This document shows positions 44,481 through 58,230 of a DNA stretch of 64,000 nt, in pieces. Origin of the DNA: Biscogniauxia marginata (Eukaryota; Ascomycota; Sordariomycetes; Xylariales; Xylariaceae); NCBI GenBank assembly GCA_022695795.1, contig MU404117.1, positions 62,001 through 126,000 on the forward strand, written 5' to 3'. Each line of letters begins with the position of its first letter. Positions within the stretch are counted from its first letter, which is position 1. Below the pieces are notes generated by a model. It was not told the origin of the DNA. It was given only the letters and a program-made list of their open reading frames with translations, and searched no databases. Made by a program: the position numbers and the translations under genes.

Positions 44481-44506
44481 CCTTCCTCCCTCCCTCCCTC
44501 CCTTTC
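44481..44506. repeat. (CTCC)n/(CCTT) pyrimidine microsatellite
   Basis: Tandem CTCC units in a polypyrimidine tract. Confidence 0.75.
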
Positions 44507-45554
44507 TTCCCCGAACTTGACTGGGGGTAAGGTTTATGGAATATCGAGAGCGCAACGGACCGATGCCAAGATGCCGTATCTATCTATATATTCCATTACT
44601 CGTATAATACTTGCTTCTACAGCAAAAAGAAAGAGAGGAAAAAGCAAAAGAGTTCTGCCGTGATGCTGATAACAATAATGACGACTTTGCGGCATACAAG
44701 TTACCCGGCAAGCCCCCGACCTACCTACACAACCCTGTCCTTATCATGTAGGTAAAATAACCCGCTTACACCGAGAGTGGTGTAACTAATAAACCACAGA
44801 GGACACATGACATACACACAGACACAACCCATATGGGGATAGGTCAAGGTACAAATTTAACGGTAGGCGTGTAGATACTACCTAGATATGTACTATGCAG
44901 ATACAGATGTACAGTTAGATTTGATCGATACCCTAGTGTATGTAGTGTGTAGAGGGGGGATTTGTGGGATTTCTTTTTCGCAAACCATGGAGAGATCCGC
45001 GTCTCTTGGCACATCCCAAGAGTTCCCAAACCCCCTTCCCACTTACATTATACACTAAACCTCTTTCTCTCCTTCGCCCTGTCCTTAGTCTGCCCCAAGT
45101 TTTGTCCCAAGATAAGAAAAGAAAATTTCGAAAGAAAAAAAAAAATCGAGGGAACAGGCGCTAAATCTGTAAATGAAGATCACCGGAACTATCGGCAGCA
45201 AGCAGCAGTAAATCCCTTATTTTCTCTCTCTCGGGTCACGCACCGTGACCCTCCCTCCCCACACGACAACCTTGAAGAGGGAAGGAGGAGAGAGAAACAA
45301 TTACCATATCGTCACATTATGTCACTACCGCGCGTGCGCTGCAAGGTACATACATACATACAAACACACATACCATTGCTTAGGTACACTAGTGAGGTAG
45401 TTCACAGTGGATATGTGTATGCAGATGGGCGGGATTAGATGGATGGATGGGTGGTGTAGTATGCCAGGTAGCTTTTGATTATTACCTAGTGTAGGTAGGC
45501 TTCTAGATTAGGGGTCTAGGTCTAAATAAGACGAATAGGTGGTGATGATGAAAT

Positions 45555-45585
45555 AAGATGAGATGAGATGAGATGAGACGAGATG
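45555..45585. repeat. (GATGA)n pentanucleotide repeat
   Basis: About six tandem AGATG units, the last one changed to AGACG. Confidence 0.8.
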
Positions 45586-45749
45586 GTGTTTACTACCTAA
45601 ACTATTTTACGCACAAACACCAACGTCCCAAAGAAGACAGGTATCTAACTACCTACGGATTACATGTTGCTTGGCTCGCAAGCAGGTAGGTAGGTCACGT
45701 GATGCTAGGTAGATAAGTAAACTAGTTAGGTTAGTATGTTGTGGTGAGC

Positions 45750-45811
45750 ATGTATGTATGTGTGTATGTATGTATGTATGTATGTATGTATGTAGGTATG
45801 TATGTATGTAG
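45750..45811. repeat. (TGTA)n tetranucleotide microsatellite
   Basis: About 62 bp of TGTA with a few substitutions. On the minus strand it reads as a His-Thr-Tyr-Ile repeat in a spurious ORF. Confidence 0.9.
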
Positions 45812-47430
45812 GATGAAAGCAAGTTGAAGGGGCCCTTCCGCAACCCCCCCTTCTTCTCCCCCTCCCCGCCTTCCCAGCCTCTTTTTATATACATACACTA
45901 CATATGTATCTTTCTGGTACTGCATCATGAGGTGCAGAAGATATACAGTACGGGTAACCTAGATGCTTTCTGGTCAAAGTCGTGAACCCCACGATGAACG
46001 GAGACAATGTCTTGTCCCATTTTTCCCTCCACCCTCCTCCACCTCCTCCTCCTGCTCCCCCTCCCTTGCTCCCAGCCCGTCCGTCCATCCATCCGTCCCG
46101 GCAACCATTAATGGCGTCAAGAAAAACCTTTGACGTATGTTGTTATAAAGTGCTGCCCCATCTTCTGTCTGACTCTCACGTCAGTGTCTCCGCGGAGCTT
46201 CTTCCTTCGCTCGAGAAAGTTTTGGTGATGATGGGGAAATGAGTGAGACATCCTCCCCCTGTATTTCGCCGTAGATAGGAAAGAGACAAAATAAATAACG
46301 AGAATAAAAGGGGGGGAAAAAACTCCCCTTCTTATAACAGGTAAGGTAATCTGCGGGTTTCCAGATTGGGCTGGCTGAGGTCCTGCTATGTAGTCGCTAG
46401 TACTCTCCTTAGATCATTAATCAGTATCATCAACATTATCATCGTCACCTATGTCTTTCTCTGGCCTGCCTCACCCGAGCCCAGAAATATGAGTTTGAGG
46501 ATGATGATCATAGGTTAGACCTTATTTTTGCGTTCAACCTAGTGCACCTACCCGTCTTCTTCCCCTCACTTCTTCACCCCCCCTCCTCTCCAAAGGCTAC
46601 AGCCCGAGCCGCTGTCATCGGCAACGATCGATCACGCACACAATAGTGCCATGCGGGACAGACACGGATCACGACTTATTAGCCCTAGGCGGTGGGGGAT
46701 TGGCAGCCCGCACGAGCATCGTTTAGCTTTGGAGAAGGGGGAGGGGCCGCCTCCTAGCCGGCCGAACTTGGGTTTGTCCAATAATGGCGGTTAGATTCAG
46801 AACGGACACTTCGAATCGATGGCGGGACAGGTTTCCAGTATTCGAAGATCGAATTTGATCTTTCACAATGGCAATTTCGATAATCTGATTATTTTGTTGA
46901 CTCTCTTTGCTTTGTACCTGTGGACATTTCTCGATTCGGCCCGGCTAGCCGTCGATCTTGTTACCAGGCGCCTGGCCCCAGCGACCCCGGCCCCCCGAGT
47001 GATTCGATCAAACTAAATCTAGGTACATTGTTACATGACGAGAGAAAGAGAGAACGCGTGCGCGAGCTAGATACGACCCCTAAAATGACGATGATTTAAT
47101 CATCACCAATGGTTCAACCGACCAGCGTCTATGCCGATCTACTCCATGTTGATCGTTGAACGCCTGCAACGCTGACGGCTGCGTTCCCGTCTTCTTAGGA
47201 ATTGGAGGCGGAGGGTGGAAGCAAGGAACTACCATGTTATAGCTGTACCTAAATCCTCCGTAACCTCATCTGATAGGGTTGACAGTTATATGAAGCCCGG
47301 GACGCCTAGTAGCGCTTGAGCCTATAGATTAAACAGTAGTAATCACGTATGCGGTGAGCCTCTATTCCCTTGTTTCCGTTCCGCGGCCGCGGTGTTTGTT
47401 AACATTGGCACTATGCTCTGTGCTGCCATA

Positions 47431-47433
<3 letters not shown>

Positions 47434-47465
<32 letters not shown>
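47434..47465. repeat. (GA)n dinucleotide microsatellite
   Basis: About 32 bp of perfect GA. Confidence 0.9.
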
Positions 47466-47467
<2 letters not shown>

Positions 47468-49800
47468 GATAATAACGTAGAGAGGTTAGGTTCGTGATCC
47501 TGAGGTCAAAGGGTGAAAAAGGCAACTCTGTTGCACACGAGCTTGACTGTGATGGGATGCTTATCGAGGCCAGACTTGCATTGAAGCATGTTTCGGCTCG
47601 GTAATAGAACATCTTATTGAATAACATCTTGTTGCACCTCTAGGAAGGGATCACGAAGCTGTTGTTTTTCTTGTCGTATTTGAAAAGGGCCCATCCCAAG
47701 ACCATGGTATTGGTTGAATCTTGCGTTCTGTTGAACAAACACTAGTTTGCCGGCGTGTGCTACTGAGCCGAATGGATAAATAGTCGACATGGTTGAATAT
47801 GTGTCTGTACAAATGGGTCTTGCCTGCATACTTGGGAGTTGCTTCGATGGCAAGCCCACATACTCAACGCAAGGTCCCGATCGACGACATTACCATCTCG
47901 AACTCATCGCGGCTACTTGCAGTGTCTTCTCGGAAAGACGTCCACTACCACCCCCCCTCCCAAGACATGCATTTGGGGTGAATTTCCCTTTGTGGACGTG
48001 AACACAGCATCACGGTTGCAGGCAGGCAAGGCCGCCAAGGGAAGGATCTTCATGGTTGTCAAATTGCCTTTGGTCGCCGACTTGAGTAACCATGGACAGG
48101 TGCTGAGGAGCCCGATAGCCCGACCATAGCCCGCGAATGCGCGACTTCTTTAGGCCGACTTTCTTGGCCTCTATGGCGACGATCTGCCGCCACGGCAGCA
48201 CGGCAAGATGAATCATTTCTGGAGAACCCACAAAGATCGCTGACAACAAAGCGTCATCGACACCTTGCTCCCTCTTGAAGCGCTGCCTGCGTGGAGCCCC
48301 ATGGATACGGTGTAAACGTACGGTCGAGGGGATAAAGGCAAGTTCCGCCGTTCCCAACGCGATGGAAAGCCAAGAATTGAAAGAGAGACTAGGTATACCG
48401 TGCACGATATGTATGGGGCAGCAAGGTACTAGCAAGGTAGGTAAGTCATCCACACACTCCTAGAGTGTACGCAGCACGGCGGAGACCAGTGGCGTGCTAG
48501 AAGAAGCAACGGCTCGAATAGCAGGTAGGCAGATAGACCTTTTTCGTTTCGGTCATTCTCATAAGACGCCGGTAGCACTGCCATCCACCCTACTGCAGGA
48601 ACGAAAATCAAAAGCAAGACATAGCGAAGGAAAGAGGATGGAGGTTTCGATGGGAAAGGGGGACATCCTGCAAGTGTCGGTCTAAAGGGGGACCGGATCA
48701 AGGAGCGGCTAAACTACGCAGAAAAGAAGCGACGTGAACTGTATCAGGACCGATGAGGCTTTTCATGCTGAACACTACCTACAGGTGAGCCGATGAGAAC
48801 TAAAAAACTTTTTCTTCTTTCGACGGTGAGGCCCTAGGCCTAACGATCGCCACGGCTAGTCGTCCGCTTAAATCTGGCGTGCCCTTTAAGACACCTCACC
48901 TGTTCCCGCTGTCAAGGAGAAAAAAAACAGATTGCAGTGATCGATAATGTTATCGAACTCTGCCTAGGGTCTGACTAGGATTGCAGTATCACACGGCATT
49001 ATCTCTCCCATGTCAGGAACAACTGGCAGTGATTGTCGCCGGTGGATCTCTAGCTTGTCTGCATACTCCATCGCACGTATAGATTGGTCACCTGAGCAGA
49101 GCAGACTGCAGAGACTCTCAGGCCTTGGAGTAAAATAGACGAGCGAATCCTAGCGGTCATTTATGTGGCGACTGAGGTGACGAGCATTTGAAGGGGGAAA
49201 AAAGGGAGAAAACACAGACGAAGATAGAAAGACGTTCACACATTGCGCTGCCCATCCGTCTACAAGACAATCTGCAAAGCTTGAGGTCATAGGGTAGAGT
49301 CTCATCTTGCTTGGGATGGCAAGACGGCCGACCATTCGTGAAGAACAGACAAGAGCCTGATAAAGGTCTTTGGGTTTGGTTGCGGTGGGCGGGTGAGTCT
49401 TGGCTACCGCCAGTGACTGGGGTAAGTAAAATGAGCCAGCGGCACCGTCCTCAGGTACTTCGAGGTACCTCACATAAACGCAAGCCATTCGGCAAAGTCG
49501 CCAGGGGGCTGCTTGTCATGAGAGCTGGATCCACGTGGCGCGCTCGGGCCAAAATGTGGTCCTCGTCTTTCCGTTACCCCCTGCGACCTACGCAGGTACT
49601 TGGCCTATACTTCGTAGCCTGTAAGCCCCAGAAGATCCTCCACATCCGGCAGTCCACTTTGGCAGAAATTCTCGAGATACCTTTTTACTGCCGGCACGGA
49701 TCCTTTTTATAAACTGGCTCCAGCTGAACAGCGGCCGCTCCGCTGCAATAGCAGACCCTATCATAGCCACTCCCTCTCGTACCGGCACAGGTCTCGTCCT

Positions 49801-52800
49801 CAGCGCCGAGGTGCGTACATGTTCGCCTTGCGAGCATTGTTACTGTCGTGCTGATCCATCACGACCCAGGCAGGTATCACCTCCATTACTACAAGGTTTG
49901 GGCCGCGGTATTGGATATTAAAATAGTAGATGGTTACACTCGTAGTGGGGGTCCATTCGGGTCGCTCCCTAGGAGTGCAATCCTGCCCTCTCCTTGAGCC
50001 GCAGGCGGTTGGCTCTAGCAGATGAGATCAGTAAGCTTGAATGCTGCTGCGAGACTCATCCTATTGGTGAATCAGACAATTTTCTACAGTTACACTTGTG
50101 AGGAACAGTGTTAGACAAGGCCGAGATCTTCGGCTGCCCTTTTCATCGGTGTCTCGGCCGACGGCGGCAGTCTATCATAGAGACAAGAACGGCGCACCGC
50201 TTTTGGTCTTAGGAGGGGTGGGAAAGGCCGGATTGAGGGTGCTGCCCACTCGCATTGGGAAAACACTACCTCTTGCAATCCAGGCCCCTAGGTTCCCTTC
50301 CCTCCTCCTACGGATGCGATGATGACTAATCGGCCAGGGGCTATGGTTGTCAGGGGAATGCGTCCCTGGCATCAATGTGCCTTAGTAGGTAATATCTTGA
50401 GTGCAGAGTGACATTTGAAAATTACCTGTAGTCCACTTACAAGTCGACATAATCCTCGTTGTATAAGATCATTAAGAGATCGTGAACTGCGAGCTTGGAT
50501 ACCAATTTGGGACTGTGCGCCATCACGATTGCCGTCACTAATGCGAATACAGGGGGTGCAGAGGATGATAGGATACAGCGTTATCCCGCTAAGCAGAAAT
50601 TCTTGTCGCTCGGGTCCCATTGTGGCAGACCGTACGCCGTCCAATCGAGCACTAGATCTTCGCCAAGCATCCCCACGGCTTTGATGATCCCTTAAGGGTA
50701 GTTACTGAGATAGTTCCCGCAACTGGCGAAAGACGCGACGCAGTAACGGTAAGGGTACCGTGCGGTCAATGGTATATACTGTACAGATTTAGAAATCTAG
50801 GTATGTTCGCCAGGGGTCGGGTGCGAAGCTGATTCGCAAAATCTACCCAACTTCCACGGAGGGTTTAAGCGAGACGTCCGTTCGTCTGCTGCTAAGATAA
50901 CATACCTAATTCACCAACTCGGGTATGGTAACAACAACAAAACAAAACAAAAACAAAAAATCTAACGTTACGATGTGTATGTCTATCTATAAGTAAACAT
51001 CATTAGCAGATGTTCAACCTATTTTTTTCCCGTCCTAGATCTCATCAATTGTATGCGCACAAATAGAAGAAGAAAAATAGTCAGGGCTTACCGAAAGGAC
51101 ATCACAGATTTGGCAGCCAACCGGAGCCTTGACCTTTGATATCGCCGGCATATTGTGGACGCATCGACCGTTGGTCCGACTGACATTTGTGTCGAGGCGC
51201 AGCTGTATCGACGAGGGGTTGAACGGTGAGGCTGCCTCCTGGACACCTCAAGACTGCGAGCCAAGCAAAGGAGAAGAAAATTCGTGCTCAGGGTAGTTTC
51301 AGCTCGCTCGTCAGCATACTAGTTCCGGGATAAGATAGGATAAGATGTAGTCTCAGCATCGCCGGCGTCTCCTTCGTCATAGTGCCCGTGGTCTGGCCGG
51401 ATCGATAAGTCGTAGGTGGCAGGGTCCTTGTCCTTGCCCATTTAGTCCGGCAAGAAGGTTATCCGGCCGCCTGCGCAGGTCGATGATCATTTTCCCGACA
51501 GATGTTTGGCCTCAATGGTGGGTGGAATTTTCGATTGGACACACCAAGCTTTAGTATGTATGTGAGCCTTCTTAGCTCAGATTCGCGAGGAATGGGTTTT
51601 CCTTGTCCTCCTCTCATGGCAGGCAGGGAACAAGGTGCTCGCAATGCTTGCTCCTGCTATTCCGATTACTGGACTTTTGTTCCGCACTCGCGCAGTCCCA
51701 GCTTTCTGGCTCACCTCGGCGATTGTCGTTTGCGAGGGGGCTAATGCAACCCCCCAGGAACCCAATTTTGCAGTCCCCTGGACCTGACGAGCCGGTACCG
51801 ACTAGCCCGGGCCTATATTGCACATCTTAAGAAAATCTCGTTTAATATCGAGTGACCCCAGTGACTGCCACTACGACATCATAGGTTGTCTCTGTACGCA
51901 CATAGCCTTGTGTAAGTTGACATCAACCGAAGTCGAGTTGTAAAAGCTACGTGGTTTTGGCTATTCGCTGTTACGAGCGTACTACTACTAGTAGATATTC
52001 TTGACCGGACAAGGGACTTTGTCAGACCGAGGTAGCTAAGGAGCGGCGGATACGACCCGCAAGTGCGGCATGTATCGAGTGCTATCTCAACATGCTCCGT
52101 ACTGTCAAGTGAGATCCGCGTGGTGCCGAGTCCTTCGGCTCTCCCGCATCTAGATGTTTGCAAAAGTCAACGAGGCCATGTAGGATGAGTTGCGGGTAAC
52201 TGGAGCTGGGCTTTTATGGCGTCAATTGCGCCATGGATAGCAAGTAACCTAGGGTGGATCGTCTATCGGCACCGAGCTCTGGCGCCGTAAGTGGCTAAGG
52301 CAGGAGAGCCCTTTGGCCCTCGGGTTTACTGATAATGCAAGCTGATGTACCTCGTCTGTAGGTAGAACAGTACGATCGTCCCAACGATTGTGTCCACCTT
52401 GTCGAGCTCCGGCGCATGAGCGCGACAGGCACTAGAGAGAGCGGTATGCGCTCATGCAAGCCGACATAAGAAATGCAACTGTACGGATGAAGAAACCCCC
52501 CCCTCCCTTCCTGCTGCGAAGTGTCTGCAAGAGGAAAGGGCCTAGAAGTTTTGTTATGGTGGATTATTTAACATACGATAGTGGCCGTCGATACGCCAGC
52601 GGCGGTCCAAACGTCGACATTGGCGATACGTTGATGGCTTGTGCCGGGCTGACGCCATTCAAAGTCCGGGCATCCTTAGCTAGGAGATGTCTCCAATTTA
52701 GAAATTGGCAACACTGATACGATACATAGGCGGTCTTCCTGTTTGTTAATGATCCTCGGCGAGTGTCTAACCTCTCTTCTTGCTTTTGATACACACTTTC

Positions 52801-55800
52801 TGCGAGAAACAGACGGCAAGATCTGTCCCGTATCCCCTATCCCGTATCCTATACGGATATTCGTCGGTGTGTGCGTGTGTGGCGTTGCTCTCGAGTCTCC
52901 TAATCAGAATCGGAATTTAGAAAAGAAACCCCTCTAGAGTCTAGGCTTCGGTCGGGAAGAAGATGTTTGGCTGGAATCAAAGACGCCGCTGTTACATTCA
53001 ACGCATCCTGTCCGCCCTATGCGCGCGTCTTGAAGGCTGATGACAGGCTGGCGGTTGAGTGCATAGAACACAGCAGGAGGTGAATCAAGCACAAATGTAA
53101 ACGAGATGGCAGACATTTGCCAGATTGCCTTTGCTGCGGTGAGATCGGAAGCTGTAGGCAATGGGAGGTTCCGAATGACATGAAGGATTCCAGATCTCCT
53201 GGTTCAGATGCAGTAGGGCTGTACCAGAGTTTTCGGATGAGGACATGATAAAATGTGGTGTTGGTGGAAGGGAGAGCGATGTAACATGAGAATTTGGAGG
53301 GGCAGAGACAAAGCAGCTGTGGGGGTTTCACAGGGAATAAATACAGTGTGGGCTATTTCATCAGCTTGGCCTGTCTCTTGTGCTTCACACAGTGCAGGTA
53401 CATAGGTACAAGTCTCATATCAGACGTCCAAAACCACCCAACCAACAAAGAGTTTGTTCTTCTTCAGGCACCGAACCGGATACATAGATAATACCTATTA
53501 TGGAGGAACGTTTTCTCTTTCTTTCTATATAAGTAAGTATATATAAATACATATCTAAGATAGACAAGGCAGTAAAACTCCTACTACTACTACCACTACT
53601 ATTACCGTTTTAAACAGTGATGAGGACATGCTCATGCTCTAGACAGACCACATAATACGCATCTCTGTTGCTAATAAATCTCGCGAAACTACACTTGCAA
53701 TAGACCGACATTTCAGCATCCAACCACAGCATTCAGAGCCATTAGCCAGCATCAGGTGAGTCTGCTTTATATGCCTGCTTAAGATAATCAAGACTTTTTC
53801 GGCAACCTACTGGTAAGGTCTTAGACATCAAAGCAGCAGCCTCTATGCTGTCTTGGTTTAGACCAAATGAGCTATCTCCAGAGTAGAATGTATACTACGC
53901 ACAACATCTAAGACGGATAACTTTCTACAGTAATTAATCAGATACTCGAGAGAGTCTCCTTTACAAAGAAGGCAAGAAACTCTTCTAATTCTAATTTCTA
54001 CACTTCAAATTTAATCCGTGGTCAATGATGTTGGAATTTTCAATATCGTGCGTATTGAACTACCTAGATACATACATCAAAGCAGGAGTATATATCCTTG
54101 CACCCTGTATAATGTAGGCACGTACTGGTAATTATACATTGACATAACATGAACAGAACCAGATCGGATCGGTTGCTTAAGGTTTAACTAACCACATAAC
54201 CTATTTTGCCTTTGCTATACCTATATATAGCATCGGCAGGAATGGCAGAGCCATGGGTTCGGTATATAACACTTTGTCTAAACTTCGGTGTATAGGTATT
54301 CATTCCTCTAGACACGTTTTCCATGCCTATAACACGGCTGTTGGTGCAAGTTGTCGGGAAGACGAAAAAAAAAGTAAAAGGAAAGAGAGTGAAAAAAAAA
54401 GAACCATAGCAACTTCAGGTTACATATCTCCAAGGAACATGTCATTGTCACTGACTTGGCACTTATACCTAACTTATACCGCATACGAGCGGGTCTCCAA
54501 TGATGAATTGGCACTGTGACAGACAGGGGTACTCCCTTTCTAGAGAAGACCCCCTTCCAATTTCGTTTTCGGCCTCCCTCCTCTCCACATCTCCTCCAAC
54601 TCGGCTCTCCCCTGTGATCCCTCACGGGCTCGGATTGCGTCAAAGTGCACTACTGCCAACTGCTCATCAGTGCTCACGATCCCCGTGAACCGTCGCTCAC
54701 AATCCGAAGGGATCGCGGGTGGGTTGGTTTCCTTTGCTTTCCTTTCCTATGTCATGGTGCCTTGCATTGGTCTTCCACTGCCGCTGCCGCCCAAGAGCTT
54801 TCCCTCGAATGTGTGATGATGTGCTTTGACACGTCTTCCCATTTCGTCCTACAGAGAGACTCGGTAGGTATGTACATACAGCAGGTGGTTGCACAGAGGG
54901 CAAGTACACGTAGGTACTGCCGACCCTCAGCTAGAGACAGGGGTTGCAGGAGACTGGGACCAGGCGAACTACTAATGTAGTAGCGTCGTGTTGCCCCCAA
55001 CCCGACGAGCCTGTCCTTTCTCAAAAGGGACAGACAGTGTGCGATCTTTTCCGACCCTGGGAAGCACTTTGCTGGAGCATACACAGAAGAGGGAAGCGCT
55101 CATCCTGGCCTGGTGGTCCTCGGGCCCATCACCTTGCAGCTTTCGGGGCATTCATGTCGCCCAGCGATGCGCTGGTGTTCTGGCTGGCTCAGCATAGCGC
55201 CCAGGCCCGCCGCCACAAATCATCACGACCTACCGTACCTGACCGACACCCGCTTCCCTGCTGGCGTACTGTGTAGTAGTAGCGGCAGTCACTATAATAC
55301 CTAGTGGTGGCAGTAGACAGCCAAGTGTAGGCCAAGCGCTCGAGAAAAGCAACACACTGGAATAGAAGAGGAAGAAGAAGAAAAACCCAATAGAAAATGA
55401 AAAGTAAACGCTCCATCTGCGCTGCGGCGCCTCCTCCTCCTTCGCGCGGTGGACACCCAGATCTGAGATGTGAACAGCACTGGGCAGAGGATGGTGTGGG
55501 ATACTCGATACCTCCAGGTACCCTGTCGGAGACCAGTGCCACCCGCCCTGTTCGCAGCCAGCGTCTCTCTCCTCGCCTCCATGCAATTTCACGGTACCGC
55601 GGAAGTACCTACACCCTTCCCGGTCGACAACGCACACAAGCCGCTCATCATCGTGCAAGCTCCCACAAGGACCCACCGCCTACAACTACTACTTCTCTAC
55701 ACGCCACCCCCCTCCCTTTCCGCTCTCCTGCACTCCTGTATTGTTTTTTGTTCCATCCCGACTCTGCTTGTCTCTGCCTCTAGAGCACTTGCGAGTTCAA

Positions 55801-56020
55801 AGTGAGCTCTGTCTCACACAGACCTGCTCATAGACTCCTCACCACTCTCTGATTGCTCTTATACCGCCCCGGTCCCGTCGCCCTCAGCAGCTGCTCCTGT
55901 GTGCTCTATCATCAGTTCACCACGCTCCTTCACCAGCAAATCTCTTGGATTGGTCTACATCCGAGCATCTGACCTCCAGTCGTTCTTTACTACACCACTA
56001 ATCGAACTCCTCTGCAAACC
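49801..56020. other. Gene-poor stretch, second half, upstream of the homeodomain gene
   Basis: No recognisable coding sequence. An AT-rich segment at about 53500-54250 differs from its surroundings and may be a decayed repeat. The last kilobase or so is C-rich and likely belongs to the promoter or 5' leader of the homeodomain gene. Confidence 0.4.
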
Positions 56021-56233
56021 TCAAGTACATAAAAATATATATACACGCAGCTATACTACGCCATTACTCATCAGAGCATCCTTATTGCTTTCTTAATATC
56101 TCAGCCCGTCTGAACCTCGATTTGATAGATCAGCATCATACAGCATCATCGCGCCCGAGAGTATTTGTCGTCCGACCGCGAATATCTAAAGTGCATAATA
56201 ACAGCCCGTTTTGATTATTTTTGGGGGGGCATA
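56021..56233 (+). promoter_or_regulatory. Proximal promoter/leader of homeodomain gene
   Basis: An A/T run with TATA-like sequence (AAAAATATATATA, about 56031-56043) lies roughly 190 bp before the start codon. The frame in front of the chosen ATG stays open to an ATG at 56165, but the extra 23 residues look like leader. Confidence 0.4.
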
Positions 56234-58230
56234 ATGAACATGCAATTCTGTGCTCCGCCCAACTTCGCTCCGCCCTTCGGCTTCACCCACGGGCAAGGAC
56301 CTGCCGGGCAGTATCCGGAAGGTCAATATACTGTCCATCCTGGTTACCCCGGTATTCCGTACATATATGGCTATCAGCAGCCTCGTGGTCACCTCATGAC
56401 CGACCGGAACGGGCTGGGTGATGGCAAGACGGAATCGAAACCACGATTGTCTAAGGAAGAGGTCGAGAAGCTCGAGAAAGTCTTTCAGGAGAACCCCAAG
56501 CCTTCAAGTGCGGTGAAGGCACAGTTGGCGGATGGACTTGGTGTAGAGCGTCCTAGGATTAACGTAACACGTCCGTCCCTTTTTACCCAGATCACCATGC
56601 TAACTAATCTACACAGAACTGGTTTCAAAATAGGCGCGCCAAGGCGAAGCAGGATAGGAAGCACGAGGAGTACGAGGCTCGCAGGGCGGCGGAGAAGACT
56701 GCTTCAGAGGCGAACTCTCCCGGCGAGGACAACGCCAGCAGCGCCTCGGACTATTTGGGCGAAAACACTCCCAGACGGGTGCAACCGTCCTCCGCAGTTT
56801 TCCCTGATCTCAGTTCGGCTTCTCAGGGAAATGACTCCTCGTGCGACGACCAAGATGAGGACGAAGCTGCCGATGGCCATGATGATATCGGCTCTTCATA
56901 CGTAGAGCCACCGAAGCCCCAATCATCTGAACTCGCCAACGATTTCCAGTCTCCCCTATCCCTAGACTTTTCTAGCTCGGACGTCGCAGTGTTTTCTCAT
57001 GAGCAATCACAGGATTACGCCCAAACTCAGCAAATGAGTAATTATACTCCATTTATTTCGCAGAACAACGCAGAGCATTTCAGTCATGATCAACAGGCGG
57101 CTACTTTCCCCGATAATCTGTCTTCGCCCGGGGATCAAAGCATGGCTTGCGAGCAGCCTGGTGTTCATCAGTATCCGAACATGATGGGCACAGGGTTTCC
57201 AAATTCAGCAGCGATGTTCTTCCCAGCACAATCTAATTTGGGTGCTTCTGAGATAGAAGAGACTGCCGCCCACGATGGGCTAGTCCATTCTTCCCGGGGG
57301 TCAGATCATCCGACACATCTGGGGTCTCACGGTATGCCCACACCCACCGATTCTTTCAAATCACCACCTCCCCCTGCCAACATAGCTTCTCGACGAAACA
57401 TCCCACGTCCTGCAGCCCTCCAGTCTGCCTCTCTGAGGAATCGCTCCTATAACCTTGGTTGCGGACCAAAGTCTGCGATGGATGGATCGAAGAGGGTGGA
57501 CTCTTCGAGTCCTGTATCTGCGATGCGCCGAATCTCCTCGGGAAATATTCCTGGCAGAATCCAGAAGTCTAGCGTTGGGCCGCGATCTCCCATGGTTTTT
57601 ACTCGGAACCCCGAGGTGCTACTTCAATACCATGCTCGGTCCCCGGTTGGGTCAACGACTTCCACATTCCCGGGAGCAGCTCCTCCAACTCCGATGACAC
57701 CAGTTGTTGTAGATCAACAATCCCTTCGAGAACCGACAGTATCTTCGACCTGCTCCGACGATGGGTCGCTCATGTTAGGTGGTATTGTCTCACCGAACAT
57801 GATGCAAGAGCTGAAGACGGAGTCGAACCTCAAAACACCGCCGAGCACGCCGGGTCTGATGACCAACTTTGCTGCCCATAATTTTAATGTCAACCCATTC
57901 GGCGCTGGGGTCGACTTCTCCGCTGAACAACCACTTTTCACACCTTTTTATCAGGTTGAGTTCCCCGACCTCAGCCTCCGTAATGTGCCGAGCTACGTCG
58001 AGTTGAACGACGGTAGTGTCCCTGCGACGCCGATGTACCCTAGCATGGTTGGCTCAATCCACGAACACAGCACCTTTGGCGGCAACACGATGAGCAATAC
58101 CCAGTACGACTGGGACGCGAACGAGTCGGTCATCTCGCCAAAGTCATCTCCCGGTCAACCTCGGTCAAAGCAGATCCAGTTCACGCAGAATATGACTCCT
58201 CAGGACTACACAACTCATCAGGAGAAATGA
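56234..58230 (+). CDS. Homeodomain transcription factor
   Basis: Exons 56234-56563 and 56617-58230 give 647 residues. The homeodomain covers about residues 69-125: KPRLSKEEVEKLEKVF, GLGVERPRIN and, after the intron, NWFQNRRAKAKQ. The 53-bp intron lies between the two Asn codons at the start of recognition-helix WFQNRR, so splicing is required for DNA binding. A Gly/Tyr/Pro-rich N-terminus precedes it. The long Ser/Pro/Asp-rich C-terminal region has acidic patches (CDDQDEDEAADGHDD) that could activate transcription. The closest remembered relatives are fungal homeobox regulators of conidiation (Htf1/Hox2 type), but this placement is uncertain. A 12-kb gene-free upstream region fits a developmental regulator. 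Confidence 0.9.

Larger units (their letters stand above)
43763..49800. other. Gene-poor stretch, first half
   Basis: No recognisable coding sequence. Microsatellites are frequent. ORFs such as 48010-48453 (minus, 147 codons) overlap open frames on the other strand and show no motif or splice continuity. Confidence 0.4.

Noticed and set aside
45750..45811. CRISPR-like regular repeat
   Set aside because: Tetranucleotide microsatellite with no spacers; the same holds for the other tandem repeats here.
48010..48453. 147-codon minus-strand ORF
   Set aside because: No recognisable motif, overlapping ORFs on the opposite strand, no supporting neighbour exon.
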